From contig CM064519.1 in assembly GCA_032716605.1 (NCBI GenBank), forward strand, positions 23,141,688-23,205,687: 64,000 nt of DNA, in the 5' to 3' direction. Below the pieces are notes generated by a model that worked only from the letters and a program-made list of their open reading frames with translations, did no database searches and had not been told where the DNA came from. Source of the DNA: Paralithodes platypus. Lineage: Eukaryota > Arthropoda > Malacostraca > Decapoda > Lithodidae. Both the position numbers and the translations under genes were made by a program. Position 1 is the stretch's first letter, and every line of letters starts with the position of its first letter. This document shows, in pieces, positions 41,358-51,961 of the stretch.

Positions 41358-42486
41358 TTACTTGTGTGGTAGACGTGGTGGGTGAGGAGGGGTTGGTCGT
41401 TGGCATAGGGTAGTCTTTAGGGGGAGGTTGGTTGGGGGTTTTATGAGATGATGAGGTTGGTTGATGCGTGGGTGGGCTCGCAGGGATAGTGGAGGGGAAA
41501 GGGGTGGATGCGGGGGGGGGGGGGGGTCTAGACGAGGGGGTAGTGAGGGGAGGTTTAATTTGGAGGGTTGGGGGTAGGAAAGTGTGTTGGGTGCGTTCTT
41601 TGGTGGGGTTGGTGATTTGATGGTGGTGGAAATAGGTGGTTTTGTGGGAGTTTGGTGGGGGGGCCGATTTAGAAGGTCATTCGGGGTGATGAGGTGGGGG
41701 TTGAGAGGGGATGAGGTTGAAGGGGAAGGTATTTGCTCTCGTGGGAGGGTGGGGGTGGTTATTTTTGGAATATAGTTAGAGGGGTGATGGTGTTTGTTTG
41801 TGATTATTCGTCTTCTTTCCCTCTGTGGAGGAGAATTCGACGAAGAAGAAGAGGAGGAGGAGGATAGTGGTCTGGCAGCTCTACGGAACTTTGTTATCAG
41901 GGTGTGTTTTCTGGAGGGTTTAAAGGATTTCAGTCGTGGGCGTAAGCTGTAGCGTGAGGTGACTGGGGTAGGTTGTGTGGTGCGGTTGGGTGTGTACTTG
42001 GTTTTAGGTGGGGGTGGTGGTTTTCTTACTGTGGTGCCTGGTGGAGGTACTTCAGAGCTAGACGGGAGGGTTTCTGTTGTGGTCGGGGTTGTGGGTGGAG
42101 GTTTTCGTACTTTGATATTTTGGGGAGGTACTTGACTATCAGAAGTGAAGGAATTGGTCATGGTGGAGGAAGGTGTGATAGTGGGGGCTTGGGGTTTGTG
42201 GAGGTTAGTTTGGGGGGTATGTTGAGGAATGATCGGCAGGTTCTGTGCTGGAGGGTTTAGGCCTTTAGGGGTTTGTAGGGGAACATTCATAGCCTGAGTG
42301 GGAGGGGTAGTAGGGGTGTTCAATTCAGGGTCGGACATGTGGGGTAGGGTAATGTGTTGTGGTTTTAGAGGTTTAAGAGCTCGGACGAATCTATTTCTGA
42401 ACGTGCGAGTCACGCCGTGATAATCAATGATGACTTGATAGGCATTTGGGACTTTGATGATGGTGTAGGGGCCGACATAGCGAGGG
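41358..42486 (-). pseudogene. Gypsy integrase C terminus and Pro/Thr-rich extension
   Basis: Starts in frame with RRNKLGPRYVGPYTIIKV and YHGVTRTFRNRFVRALKPL, the GPY/F module at the end of Gypsy integrases. A long Pro/Thr/Ser-rich extension follows with the motif SRYSLRPRLKSF, seen after many Gypsy integrases, a Ser run and Arg-rich REREERRR-like basic patches. It follows pol after a one-base deletion near 42488. Ends at a stop at 41358-41360. The extension of >300 residues is unusually long; a role is unknown. Confidence 0.7.
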
Positions 42487-42487
42487 C

Positions 42488-44845
42488 CTAATTTGTTGCG
42501 GCGAAAGGGTTTTTATCATCGGGGTTATCATTTTTGGTGTCTTGACAGGTTTGGGCGGTATGGAGGGTGTTTTGCAGATGTTGCAATGGGTCAATTGTGG
42601 AGGTGTTGGAGGGGAGGTGAGCGTGATGGTGGAACGGCAGTAACAAGGGGGGTACGCCGTAAACACGTTCATGAGGTGAAATACCGTCTTCTTGGGGACA
42701 GGTGTTCATGCCCCATTGTATCATTTTTATCTGTGATGGCCAGTCTGAGGTGTTAAGAGCAATCATTTTGGTACGTAACTGGTTGTTGATGGTGCGATGG
42801 CTGCGTTCGCATATAGCATTTCCTTGAGGCCAGTACGGGGATGAGTGTTTGCTCTTAATACCGCATTGTTGGGTGAACTGGTGCCAAACGTGTCCACTAA
42901 ATTCGGGGGCATTGTCGGATAGAAGAGCAAGGGGAAGGCCGATTATAGGGAACACTTCTGTGGCAAGCAGTGCGGCGACTGTGGTGGCTGTGTGGTCTTT
43001 AACTGGGCAGGCTATTAAAAAATTTGAATATACGTCAACAAATGTGACGATATAGCGGTTGCCAGCGTAAGAAGGAAACGGGCCCATGATGTCGAGGGAT
43101 AGGACTTGGAATGGTTTGTTGGCAGAAATGGTACCCGCTGGGCCTGGGGTGCGTGATCTATCCTTCCCCAATAAACAAGGTTTGCAGGATTCTGTCACGC
43201 ATTGTGCAATCTTGGAGGGGTTGGAGGTCCAGTACTGATCCGTGAAGATTTTTAACATCTTCTTTTGTCCAAGGTGTATGCCGTTTCCCTCATGGATGGC
43301 AATCATGTAGTCGTGGGCAATGGTGGGGTCTAGGACTATGTGACCGGAGTCTGTGGCAAGTTGATCTCCCCAGCGAGTCAGTTTCTTGAAGATATTTAAC
43401 GGTATCCAGGGTGGTCTGATCCTTGTTTCCCAAGATTGAATTAGTGAGGGGGCTGGGGGGGAATTATGTTGGTTGATGGGGGTATGTAAGAGCTCAGTGT
43501 TTTGTAAGGCGGCTAGGTTGGTGGGGGGGTCTTTCGGTACTGGCAAACGTGACAGGGCGTCTGCATTGGTGTGAAGTTTACCTGGACGATACTGTATTGT
43601 AAAATCGTAGTCCTCTAGTGTCTCTCTCCAGCGTACCAAGATGGCTGAGCTGGTTTCGCACCTACGTAACCATTGCAAAGATTGATGGTCGGTTATCATA
43701 TCTAGTTTCGCGCCCAACACAAATGACCTGAAGTGGTTGAGTGCCCAAATGATCCCTAGGCACTCTGTCTTGGTGGCTGCATAATTCTGTTGGGCTTGGT
43801 TGAGTGTGGAGCTGGCATACGCTATCACATGTTCCTCTCCGTCTCTTACTTGAGCTAAAACTGCACCAATGGCGTACAGAGATACGTCGGTATAAAGACG
43901 GAAAGGTTTATGGTAATCAGGGAAAGCGACAATAGGGGATTGGATCAGCTTTTGTTTCAAAGTGTTTAAAGCGAGGTCTCTTTCAGGTGTCCAGGTGAAT
44001 GTGGTGTCCTTGTGGGTGAGTTGGTGGAGGGGTCTGGCTATTGCGGCAAAGTGTGGGACGAAACGTCTGTAGTATGTGGCTAAACCTAGAAAAGAACGTA
44101 CTCCTTTAACGGTGGTGGGTGGGGGTTGGTTTTGTATGGCTTGAAGTTTCTTGGGGTCTGGTGCAATGCCATGTTCAGATATTACGTGGCCGAGGAAATC
44201 TACCTTATTTCGTGCAATCTCGCATTTTGAGGGTTTCAATTTCAGCCTGGCGGCTCGGATTCTTTGAAGAACTTGTTTCAACCTGAGGAGGTGTTCTTCC
44301 CAGGTTTGTGAGTATACAATAATATCATCTAGATACGCTAGGCAGGTTTCCCAGGTAAGGTCGTGTAATACCGCTTCCATCAAACGGGAGAAAGTGGCGG
44401 GTCCGTTGCAGAGGCCAAAAGGTAGGACGTTAAATTCGTAGTGGTGGCCACCACTAGTGGAGAATGCTGTTTTTTCTTGGTCCTCTGCCTTGATGGGCAC
44501 TTGCCAATACCCTGTTTGCAAGTCGAGGGTAGTGAACCATCTGGATCCGTATAGGGAGTCAAGGGAATCGTCTATCCTGGGTAATGGCGTAGCGTCCTTA
44601 ATGGTTACATCATTCAATCTCCTGTAATCTACGCAGAAACGGGTTGACCCATCTTTCTTTTTTACTAGGACAACAGGGGAAGACCAGGGGCTGATGGACG
44701 GGGTAGCAATTCCGGCCTCTAACATCTCTTGGACTTGGCGTTCCTCTTCCTGGCGTTGTATGGGATTTTTTCTACGGGATGGTTGTCTTATGGGGGGGCC
44801 TGTGGTGTTAAAGGTGGTGGGGCGTCCGAAATTAAAATTAATTTA
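42488..44845 (-). pseudogene. Gypsy pol: reverse transcriptase, RNase H, integrase
   Basis: Copies the element RNA to DNA and inserts it. The open frame extends upstream of Met 44725 to about 44845 (FGRPTTFNTTGPPIRQPS ...). Numbered from that Met: RT with VDYRRLNDVTIKDATPLP, LPFGLCNGPATF and catalytic YLDDIIVYS near 137; RNase H with YTDVSLYAIGAVLAQ near 275 and TDHQSLQWL near 340; HEGNGIHLGQKK...CVTESCKPC zinc finger near 480-515; integrase core LSLDIMGPF, LLSDNAPEF and AICERSHRT (D,D,E). All catalytic residues look intact over 745 codons without a stop, so the copy is young. A one-base deletion near 42488 shifts the integrase end out of frame. Protease and gag are absent. Confidence 0.92.
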
Positions 44846-44846
44846 T

Positions 44847-45040
44847 AATGTATTTAAAAGAGATATTTAGATCTCCAGTAATCAACCTGACTACTCCTTT
44901 GTCAAAACTAATCTTCAATATTAGAGAAAAAATCAAAAATAGATATTGAATTGCGACCCCTTGTAACTAGTACTCACGTGAGGATGTGACGTACGCCCAG
45001 GCAAACATTTGGGAAGTAAACATCAGCAAGTATAGCAAAA
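44847..45040. other. Unassigned stretch after the provirus break
   Basis: AT-rich, no motif. It does not continue the PIN-like gene, so the 5' part of the provirus was lost by rearrangement and not by simple target-site joining. Confidence 0.4.
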
Positions 45041-45130
45041 ATGGTGAATAGGTGTGCTGTTTTCGGGTGTAGCAACATCCCTGGACCAAACTATAGGTTT
45101 GACTCCTGTAAGGAGATAAAGAAAACCTAA
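45041..45130 (+). pseudogene. THAP-like zinc finger exon fragment
   Basis: A 29-codon frame MVNRCAVFGCSNIPGPNY RFDSC... has the CxxxxC start of a THAP (C2CH) DNA-binding domain, found in P-element transposases and THAP proteins. A good splice donor (CCT/GTAAGG) sits at 45108, where the readable THAP similarity stops, so this may be a first exon. No partner exon with the later His residues and AVPTIF-like end was found. The last part lies inside a long inverted repeat. Confidence 0.4.
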
Positions 45131-45582
45131 TATTTAGTAGTGGCCCCGTAATCATTGACGAACATGCCTATTACATAAGGCATCCTCTTCAAACACTAAT
45201 CCGCCGTAGTTTGAATCTACCGCGCAGAGCATTTACAAACTGAGGAGCCTTCATCATGAGCGCACGCGACCTCACTCATGGCTTCAGTCATTATGAATTG
45301 GGTTCTCACTACGAAAAAACTTCGTAAAAAATAAAAACAAAAAGAAAATAAGAATAACTATCCAATAAGCTTCCCATCATATCGTGGATGTACTTGTGTG
45401 GATCTTTGACCAGACGCTGATTCAGGCGTCATTCTTCCTTCACTGACATATCAAGTAAACCAAAATCCTTAATACATCAACGAATGGGAAGGGGATGGTC
45501 GGGAGGGCCCTAGTCGTCAATGATTACGGGGCCACTTCTAATATTAGGTTTTCTTTATCTCCTTACAGGAGTCAAACCTATA
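45091..45582. repeat. Inverted repeat with 71-73-bp arms
   Basis: Left arm 45091-45163 (GACTCCTGTAAGGAGATAAA, AACCTAATATTTAGTAGTGG, CCCCGTAATCATTGACGAAC) and right arm 45512-45582 are near-perfect inverted copies about 350 bp apart. After the right arm, TTTATTAGTGGCCCC and CATCATTGACGAACATGCCT repeat the left-arm end in direct orientation. Possibly two facing MITE copies. Confidence 0.7.
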
Positions 45583-46250
45583 ATTTATTAGTGGCCCCTC
45601 CATCATTGACGAACATGCCTGATTTCTAAGACTGGAGGGGGACATTCGTAATCATATCATAACTCTAGAAAAGCAGATAATCAAACAACCACATAGTATT
45701 CTTACTTTTGTAAAAAAGATATATTCGGGTGCATAAACTTTATACAGCCTAAATCTTCAAAAAGGGGTACAAGCAGGAGCGTGCTTCAAAGAAGCCTGCT
45801 TGAAAAAGGGTTAACTCTGAGACTCTGTACACAGATCTGCTAGTTAAGAAGGCACCCCACTTAAAGTAAGTGGTGAAAACTAAAAACTTATAAGCTTACA
45901 TGTGCACATATAAACCCCATTAACTAGTGGATATATTCCTAAAAATATAACCAAACATAAATGAATTCTTGTACTTTCGTAGAAGTACTGAACTCGTGTA
46001 CTTATGCAGAAGTAAATACTTCAAAAGTAAAAGTCGTACTTGCAACTACCGAGATTTCTTAAAAATCTATTGCTTCACAGCCAAAACTAGTTACAACAAG
46101 AATTGTTGTAACACTACTATTGGCCTTTAGCACAATTTCCTGCAATGAATACTACAGAGAAATGTTATAATACAATGCCTACAAACAGTATCACAGCTCG
46201 TATGTTCCGAACACATACACCGGAGGGGTCAAGGGTGTCCTATGTCACAC
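45583..46250. other. Unassigned stretch
   Basis: No coding motif, long repeat or tRNA-like feature seen. Confidence 0.5.
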
Positions 46251-46602
46251 TGACTGCACCCTCCCCCCCTTTTTTCTTGAAATTAAACAAAACGTGACTA
46301 AAAGGGCCACCTAGACCCTCTGCCGTAAAGCTATACATGGCAAGGAAGGTTTGTCCAGAGCTACTGAAAGGTAGGACACCATGGCGGAAGGCGGACGCAA
46401 GTTTGAGGCTCCGGCATATGTTATGGGAATGTTCAATTAATTCACGGATATCGAGTGCATACGGGGCTAACAAGAAGAGGAAGGATTTAGTGAAGTGTTT
46501 GGAGGATATATTGGTGTGGTGGAGGGGTGATATATAGTGTAATAAGAGTGTGTAGTGACGGGACAGCGGTAGGGTTGTGAGTTGTTGAGTTTGTAAACAA
46601 AC

Positions 46603-47689
46603 ATGGCAGAGGGAATTTCGGGTATGACGGAGGCAGAAGGAAGGTTACAACGTTTTCGGGGATTTAAGAGCACAGATAAGAAGTTAGAAGAGGTTAGTAT
46701 TGTTGTGAAGGATTTGGAAAAGTGGATGAGTGATACAGAGAAATGGAAGGGGGATATTGGTGAGAAAGTTAAGGCACTGTGTGTAATGTGTGGTGTGACA
46801 GGTGGGGAAGGGAATAGGCCTAGCGAAGGAAGTGAATGCAGGCCTATTTTGGCAGTTAATGAGAGCCTAGAGATGGTATTGAAAAGGGTAGATGAACTGG
46901 GAGCAGAGAATATGGCATTGAAGAAGCAGCTGAAGGAATACGAAGGACGTTTCACGGAAGTAAAGGAGTCGACTGCATGGACGGTGGTAGGTAAACAAAA
47001 AGTCAAGGATTTGGAGGATATTATGAAAGAGCAAAAAGAAATGAATATGACCAAAAAAAAGTTTTGAGAGTGCAGTTGTAGGGGTCATGAAGAACAAGGA
47101 GAGTGTCGTGAGGGAGGCCATGGACAGGGATAGGGGTGTAATCTTGTATGGAGATATAGAGACTCATATGAATGATAATGGAGTGAGAAAAGTGAGGGAT
47201 ATGGAGACAGTGAAGGAGGTCTTGAAAGGTGTGGATGAGGACGAATATGGATGGGAAGGGCAGGTGGAGGTCAGTAGGATAGGTAGATATAAAAGGGGAG
47301 AGATGAGACCTATAAGGGTACAGTTTAAAACTAGGGTAGTGGCGGAGACTGCGACAAATTTTAGTTGGAGGCTAAATACAAATGATAAACTGAAACACAT
47401 AAGACTAAAGAAGGATTTGAGTATAGAACAAAGGAAAAAAATTAAGGAATGACAAGAAAAGGCTGATGAAAATAATGGAAAGTTGGATGAGGAGGATAAG
47501 AGAAATTTTTACTGGAGAGTGAGGGACGGAAAAGTGAGGAAGTGGTTTATAAAAGTAGAAGGGAGGGGGAGATCAGGGAGGGGAGAGAATGTGATGGGAG
47601 TTGTGACGGAGGAGGAGAACGGGGTGGAGGTGTCACAGGGAGAGACAGGAGACAAAGAGGCAGACCCAGTAGTGCTAACAGGGGTGTAG
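46603..47689 (+). pseudogene. LINE ORF1 protein (coiled coil, RNA binding)
   Basis: Starts MAEGISGMTEAEGRLQRF. Residues about 80-150 form a heptad-rich coiled coil (LEMVLKRVDELGAENMALKK). After a slip in a run of nine A near 47055 the frame continues SFESAVVGVMKNKESVVR, then VSRIGRYKRGEMRPIRVQ and LKHIRLKKDLSIEQRKKIKE, an ORF1p-like nucleic-acid-binding part. A TGA at 47450-47452, probably from a Trp codon, interrupts it before QEKADENNGKLDEEDKRN. ORF1 proteins of this type bind LINE RNA and act as chaperones. The end is near 47689, overlapping the start of ORF2 in another frame. Confidence 0.7.
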
Positions 47690-50600
47690 GGTACGGACTG
47701 GAGGAGCGGGATGGTGTAATTGATGAAGGAATGGTAGATGGATTAAGGATTATGTTTAGTAATGTGGATGTGTTTACCCAGGACAAGAAAAGAGAACTGA
47801 TATGTAGGTTGCAGGATGAAGAGGAAAAACCTGATGTCATAGCCCTACAGGAAGTAAGACCAAAAAATGTTAGAATTGAAAGGGAACTGGTGGAATATAG
47901 TTTGGAGGGTTTTGAGTTATATGAGAGAAATGCTATTAGAACAGAGGTTGGAAGAGGACTGTTTATTTATGTAAGAAAAGAGCTCAAGGTTAATGAGGTG
48001 GATATGAGACAGCAGTATTGTGAGTATTTGTGTATTGAAGTAAAATGTGTAAGAGGATCAATTCTAATTGCCTCTATATATAGAAGCCCAAATAATAGCA
48101 GGGGAGAGGATGATAACCTACTGAAAGCAATGGAGGAGATAGATAATAGAGAGAACAAATTTAATATAAAATTTTGATTGGAGATTTCAATTTGCCAAGG
48201 ATCAACTGGGCAAATTGTACTACTCCAGCGGGACAGGGTAGCCTGGAAAATAAGTTTATAGAGAAAGTGAGAGATTGTTTTTTAACGCAACATATTGTAG
48301 AGATGACAAGATATAGAGATGGGACACAGGGGAGTGTACTTGATTTGATTTTTAGCAATGAAGAGGATATAGTGGAACATGTTAATGTGGATAGCCCTAT
48401 AGGTCGTAGTGACCATGCCTGTATAAGCTTTAGTTGTAACATTAAATCAGAGAGGGATAATAGAAGCAATAAAAAAATATACATGTATGATAGAGCAGAT
48501 TATGAGCTGCTGAGACGGTGTTTGGACATTGACTGGGGGGAATACTTGAACGGTGAAGACGCTGAAGGAATGTGGAGGAAAATTAGAGCCAAACTGGAGA
48601 ATGCTGTATCTAAAAGTGTACCAGTAAGGGAATATAAGGATAAAACAAAATTGAGGAAAAGAACTAACCCAGAATTGCCAATGAAAAGAAAGCTTTGGAT
48701 ATTGATTAGAAGAAAGAAACGATGGTGGGAAAGATTAAAATTGTTAAAAAAGAACAGGGGGACTAGTATAGAGGCTAAGGAAGTGGATCTGGAACGCAGA
48801 CAAATAAACAATAAAATAAGGTGGGAAACAAGGAGGGGGGGGGGGGTGAAGGAGAGGGAGAGAGAGATAGCTAGAAATGTGAAGGATAATCCAAAAATAT
48901 TCTGGAAGTACATTCAGGAAAAGTTATCAAGAAGAGTAGGGATCCCAGAGCTGGTAGGGGGGTTGAATGATGGGAGTAGAGCGGAGACTGATAAGGAGAA
49001 AGCAGAGGTGCTGGGGAAATACTTTGGGGGGATACTACCAGTGGAGTCGGAGGATGCAGTGCCTACTATTCCCATCAAACAGGCACCGGCACTAGAACTA
49101 ATAGAGTTTTCCCATGCTAGAATAAGAAGGGCTATAGAAAAAATGAACAGAAGTAAGTCACCGGGACCGGATGGGATACACCCAAGAATCATAAAGGAAG
49201 GAGGGGAGATGTTAGTAGAGCCATTGAAAATGTTATTTGAGGTATCGTTTAATACAGGACAAATCCCGATGGACTGGAGAGAGGTGAACATAACAGCTAT
49301 ATTTAAGAAGGGAAAGAGAAATGACCCAGGGAATTATAGACCAGTCAGTTTGACAAGTGTTGTGTGTAAACTAATGGAAACGGTAATTAGAGAAGGAATA
49401 ATGGATCATATGAAGTCAAACCAACTGTTCAGTGGGAGACAGTTCGGATTCTTGCCGGGGAGGTCGACGGTACTACAGCTAATTAAGGTGGTAGATGATT
49501 GGATGCAAATTCTAGAAGATGGTGATGTAATAGACGTGGTATATTGCGATTTTATGAAGGCCTTCGATAAGGTCCCATATAAAAGGTTAATAGAGAAAGT
49601 TAGAAGCTATAATATAGGGGAGAAATGTGTGAAATGGATAGAAGCCTTCCTGAAAGATCGGAGACAGAGGGTACTGGTGAATGGAATAGGCTCGGGGTGG
49701 AGGGAAATTACAAGTGGGGTACCTCAGGGATCTGTGTTGGGACCACTGCTGTTCGTTATATTTATCAATGACTTGCCTGAAGTTATAACTAATGGAAGTT
49801 AGGTATACCTGTATGCGGATGACACTAAACTGTATAGAAGAGTGAGGAGTAAGGAAGATATGGGTTTGCTTCAAGGAGATGTGGAGGGCATGAAGGGATG
49901 GTCTGAGCATTGGTTAATGCCTTTTCATCCAAAAAAATGTAAGTACATGCGGATTGGGACCAGCAAGATAGACAAGGTAGGATACAGTATGTATGAAGCG
50001 ATGGAGGAAGTGAGTGCAGAAAAGGATATAGGAGTAGTGATAGACAATAAGTTAAATTTCTCCGAACATTTAGCGGAAAAGATAAACAAAGCCAATAGAA
50101 TTGTAGGGCTGATAAGGAGGACATTTGTGTCACTTGACGAAGAAATCTTCAGGAATCTCTATACAGCGCTGGTTAGGCCGCACCTGGAATATGCGAACCA
50201 GGTGTGGGCTCCATATATGGTAAAGGATATAGAAGCAGTGGAGAAAGTGCAGAGGAGAGCTAGCAAGCTGGTACCAACGTTGAAGAACGCGGGCTATGAG
50301 CAGAGGTTGAGGACACTGGGGCTTCCGACACTGGCATATAGGAGAAAGAGAGGGGATATGATAGAGACTTTTAAGATAGTGTCAGGAAAGTACGATGAGG
50401 ATGTGTGTGAAGGTATCTTCTTGATGCGGGAGGGAACAAGAACGAGAGGACACTCTAAGAAAATTTACAAAGAAAGAAATAGGCTTGAGAAGGCAAAGAA
50501 CTCATTTTGTGATAGAGTGGTAAATGAGTGGAACGCACTGCCCCAGTATGTAGTCGATTCCGAATCAATAAGGGAGTTTGAAAGTAATCTTGATAAAGCA

Positions 50601-50741
50601 TGGGGAAGACAAGATTTGAAGTTTGATTATAAAACAAAAATACAGAATAGTAAAAATGTTGCGTCTGCTACCGCCGCCGCCAACACCGTGAACGACCGCA
50701 GCAGTGCAAGTACTGGTACTGAGCTGGATACACAGGCATAG
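47542..50741 (+). pseudogene. LINE ORF2: AP endonuclease and reverse transcriptase
   Basis: Endonuclease: DGLRIMFSNVDVFTQDKK, PDVIALQEVRPKN (catalytic Glu), SILIASIYRSPNN, then after a one-base shift near 48172 [11 protein letters not shown] and [10 protein letters not shown] (catalytic His). [64 protein letters not shown] (Asp), [18 protein letters not shown], then TAG at 49800-49802 and directly after it VYLYADDTKLYRR (catalytic YADD). C-terminal: RPHLEYANQVWAPYMV, LPTLAYRRKRGDMIETFKI, ending TGTELDTQA. True start is probably upstream of Met DGLRIM near 47729. Two lesions make this copy inactive; otherwise all catalytic residues are present. Confidence 0.88.
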
Positions 50742-50768
50742 TTTGCCTTTTTCCAGAGGATCTACTGT

Positions 50769-51389
50769 AAGAAACTGTAAGTATCGAGTCAAAAACTCCT
50801 GATTAGAGGCCCACAACTGTGTGGACTTAATAACTTCCACCGAAAGATTATTAAGGAAACGTAAAGAGGCTGCCCCCTTGCGTAAATCGTGGGTCTTACC
50901 CACAACGCCGGGATTCTTCTCTTTAAAGTCCTCGACCAAGAGAGAAGCCAGTGTACGCTCCATCAAGCGTTCACCCGGACTTGCGACCCATAAAGCACCC
51001 TGGTGATTTAGAGGTGCCACTCTTAAATATTTGGTTAGAGCTTGCACTGGGCAAAAAAGATGGTGCACCTTTCCCCTTTTTAACGCCGGCACCGTGAACT
51101 CTGAAAACACGTGTTCACTGTGCTCATTCTTGGCTATGAATCCTGGGGAAGGAGCAATGTGAATACACTCATGAAGCCTATCAAACCTGAGGCAATTAGG
51201 TGTGTTGCTCATCGCCGCCAGCTCAGATACTCTGTTCCCGGTAGCCAAAGCCATAAGGAATACTGCCCTTTTTGTAAAATCTGCAGTCTTTGGTACATAC
51301 GGGAACGAAAATAACGACAATGCTTTGTCCAGAGACCAGGTAGGCATGAGCTGACGGGGAGGTGGGCGGAGTTTAAAACCTGCCCACAT
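50769..51389 (-). pseudogene. DIRS-type tyrosine recombinase
   Basis: Encodes the catalytic part of the recombinase that DIRS retrotransposons use instead of an integrase. Reads WSLDKALSLFSFP, MALATGNRVSELAAM (catalytic Arg), FCPVQALTKYLRVAP, GKTHDLRKGAASLRF (HxxR box) and QLWASNQEFLTRYLQF (Trp and the nucleophile Tyr). The open frame continues to 50565 only by reading antisense through the LINE end. The N-terminal core-binding half of the recombinase is missing. No DIRS terminal repeats were recognised. Confidence 0.75.
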
Positions 51390-51790
51390 AAATCACTTTC
51401 AGATAAATGTTTCTGCATGAACAGATAAATTCTAAATGGAACAACCCGACCGGGAGTGACACTGGGTGCGGGCACCACGTGTTCCAATGCTGGTACCACA
51501 CTGCGCCGGCCACAGGGGCGCGATTAGCGAGACTACGCCTCGCTAATCCTGTAGTTTGTTGACTACGTGGCACATTAGAGACACGTCTGGCGGCGGAAAA
51601 TAGATAAATGGAACTCAACCTGTTCCCGTCCGTCATCAGAGCGTCTGGTCCGCCTGCCGGCGTTATCGTCCGGCGGGTGAGGTACAGTGGGAGTTTGTGA
51701 GTCTTCTCAGACGCAAACAAATCCACTTGTGGATGGTAATGCTCCGCAATCGCAAGAGCGCCCATTCTACTGTTGTGCTTTGTCTCTGAG
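51373..51790 (-). pseudogene. DIRS RNase H end fragment
   Basis: Reads NSRMGALAIAEHYHPQ VDLFASEKTHKLPLYL-like (VDLFAS near residue 14) and DALMTDGNRLSSIYLFSAARR, the pattern that follows the RT in DIRS elements. It precedes the recombinase in a different frame with a 17-bp overlap, the usual DIRS order. The part from about 51400-51540 has no motif and may bridge a deletion. Upstream it is replaced by the 171-bp repeat at 51791. Confidence 0.6.
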
Positions 51791-51961
51791 ACACGAAATA
51801 GACGCGATTATGCTATACCAAACTAGGTTGATAAGCGAGATTCCTGAAACTCTGTGCAGACAGTGCGGCTTCTTTGTTACTATGAAGCCCTTTCAATCTT
51901 TCATCAGCACGAAACTCCTTCAACGCAGTGTTGCCAAATCAGAGCGCACATTACCCATACT
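51791..51961. repeat. 171-bp segment shared with 20171-20341
   Basis: Second copy of the ACACGAAATAGACGCG...ACATTACCCATA segment, about 95 percent alike by eye, with a few substitutions and small indels (for example ATCTCGG versus TCTTTG). Flanks differ at both sides. Confidence 0.7.

Larger units (their letters stand above)
34016..44846 (-). mobile_element. Gypsy provirus, 3' portion, minus strand
   Basis: Same family as the two solo LTRs, in the opposite direction. From 3' to 5' along the plus strand: LTR (34016-40407), polypurine tract (40408-40421), a Pro/Thr-rich frame, integrase end, then pol to about 44846. Protease, gag and the 5' LTR are missing, so the element is truncated. The host target next to the LTR is TACAC at 34011-34015; the other duplication copy is lost. 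Ty3/Gypsy assignment rests on domain order RT, RNase H, integrase. Confidence 0.8.
46560..50769 (+). mobile_element. Nearly full-length CR1-like LINE
   Basis: Contains ORF1, endonuclease, reverse transcriptase and a short 3' untranslated end terminating around CAGAGGATCTACTGTAAG (50751-50769). The same 3' end occurs in the truncated copy at 21395-22310. The 5' boundary is not fixed; 46250-46600 may be its 5' untranslated region. It adjoins or disrupts a DIRS recombinase frame just after the catalytic Tyr. Lesions: frameshift at 47055, stop 47450, frameshift 48170, stop 49800. Confidence 0.85.

Noticed and set aside
41358..42413. Envelope gene downstream of Gypsy pol
   Set aside because: No signal peptide, cleavage site or membrane segment; composition is Pro/Thr/Ser-rich and it is continuous with the integrase C terminus.
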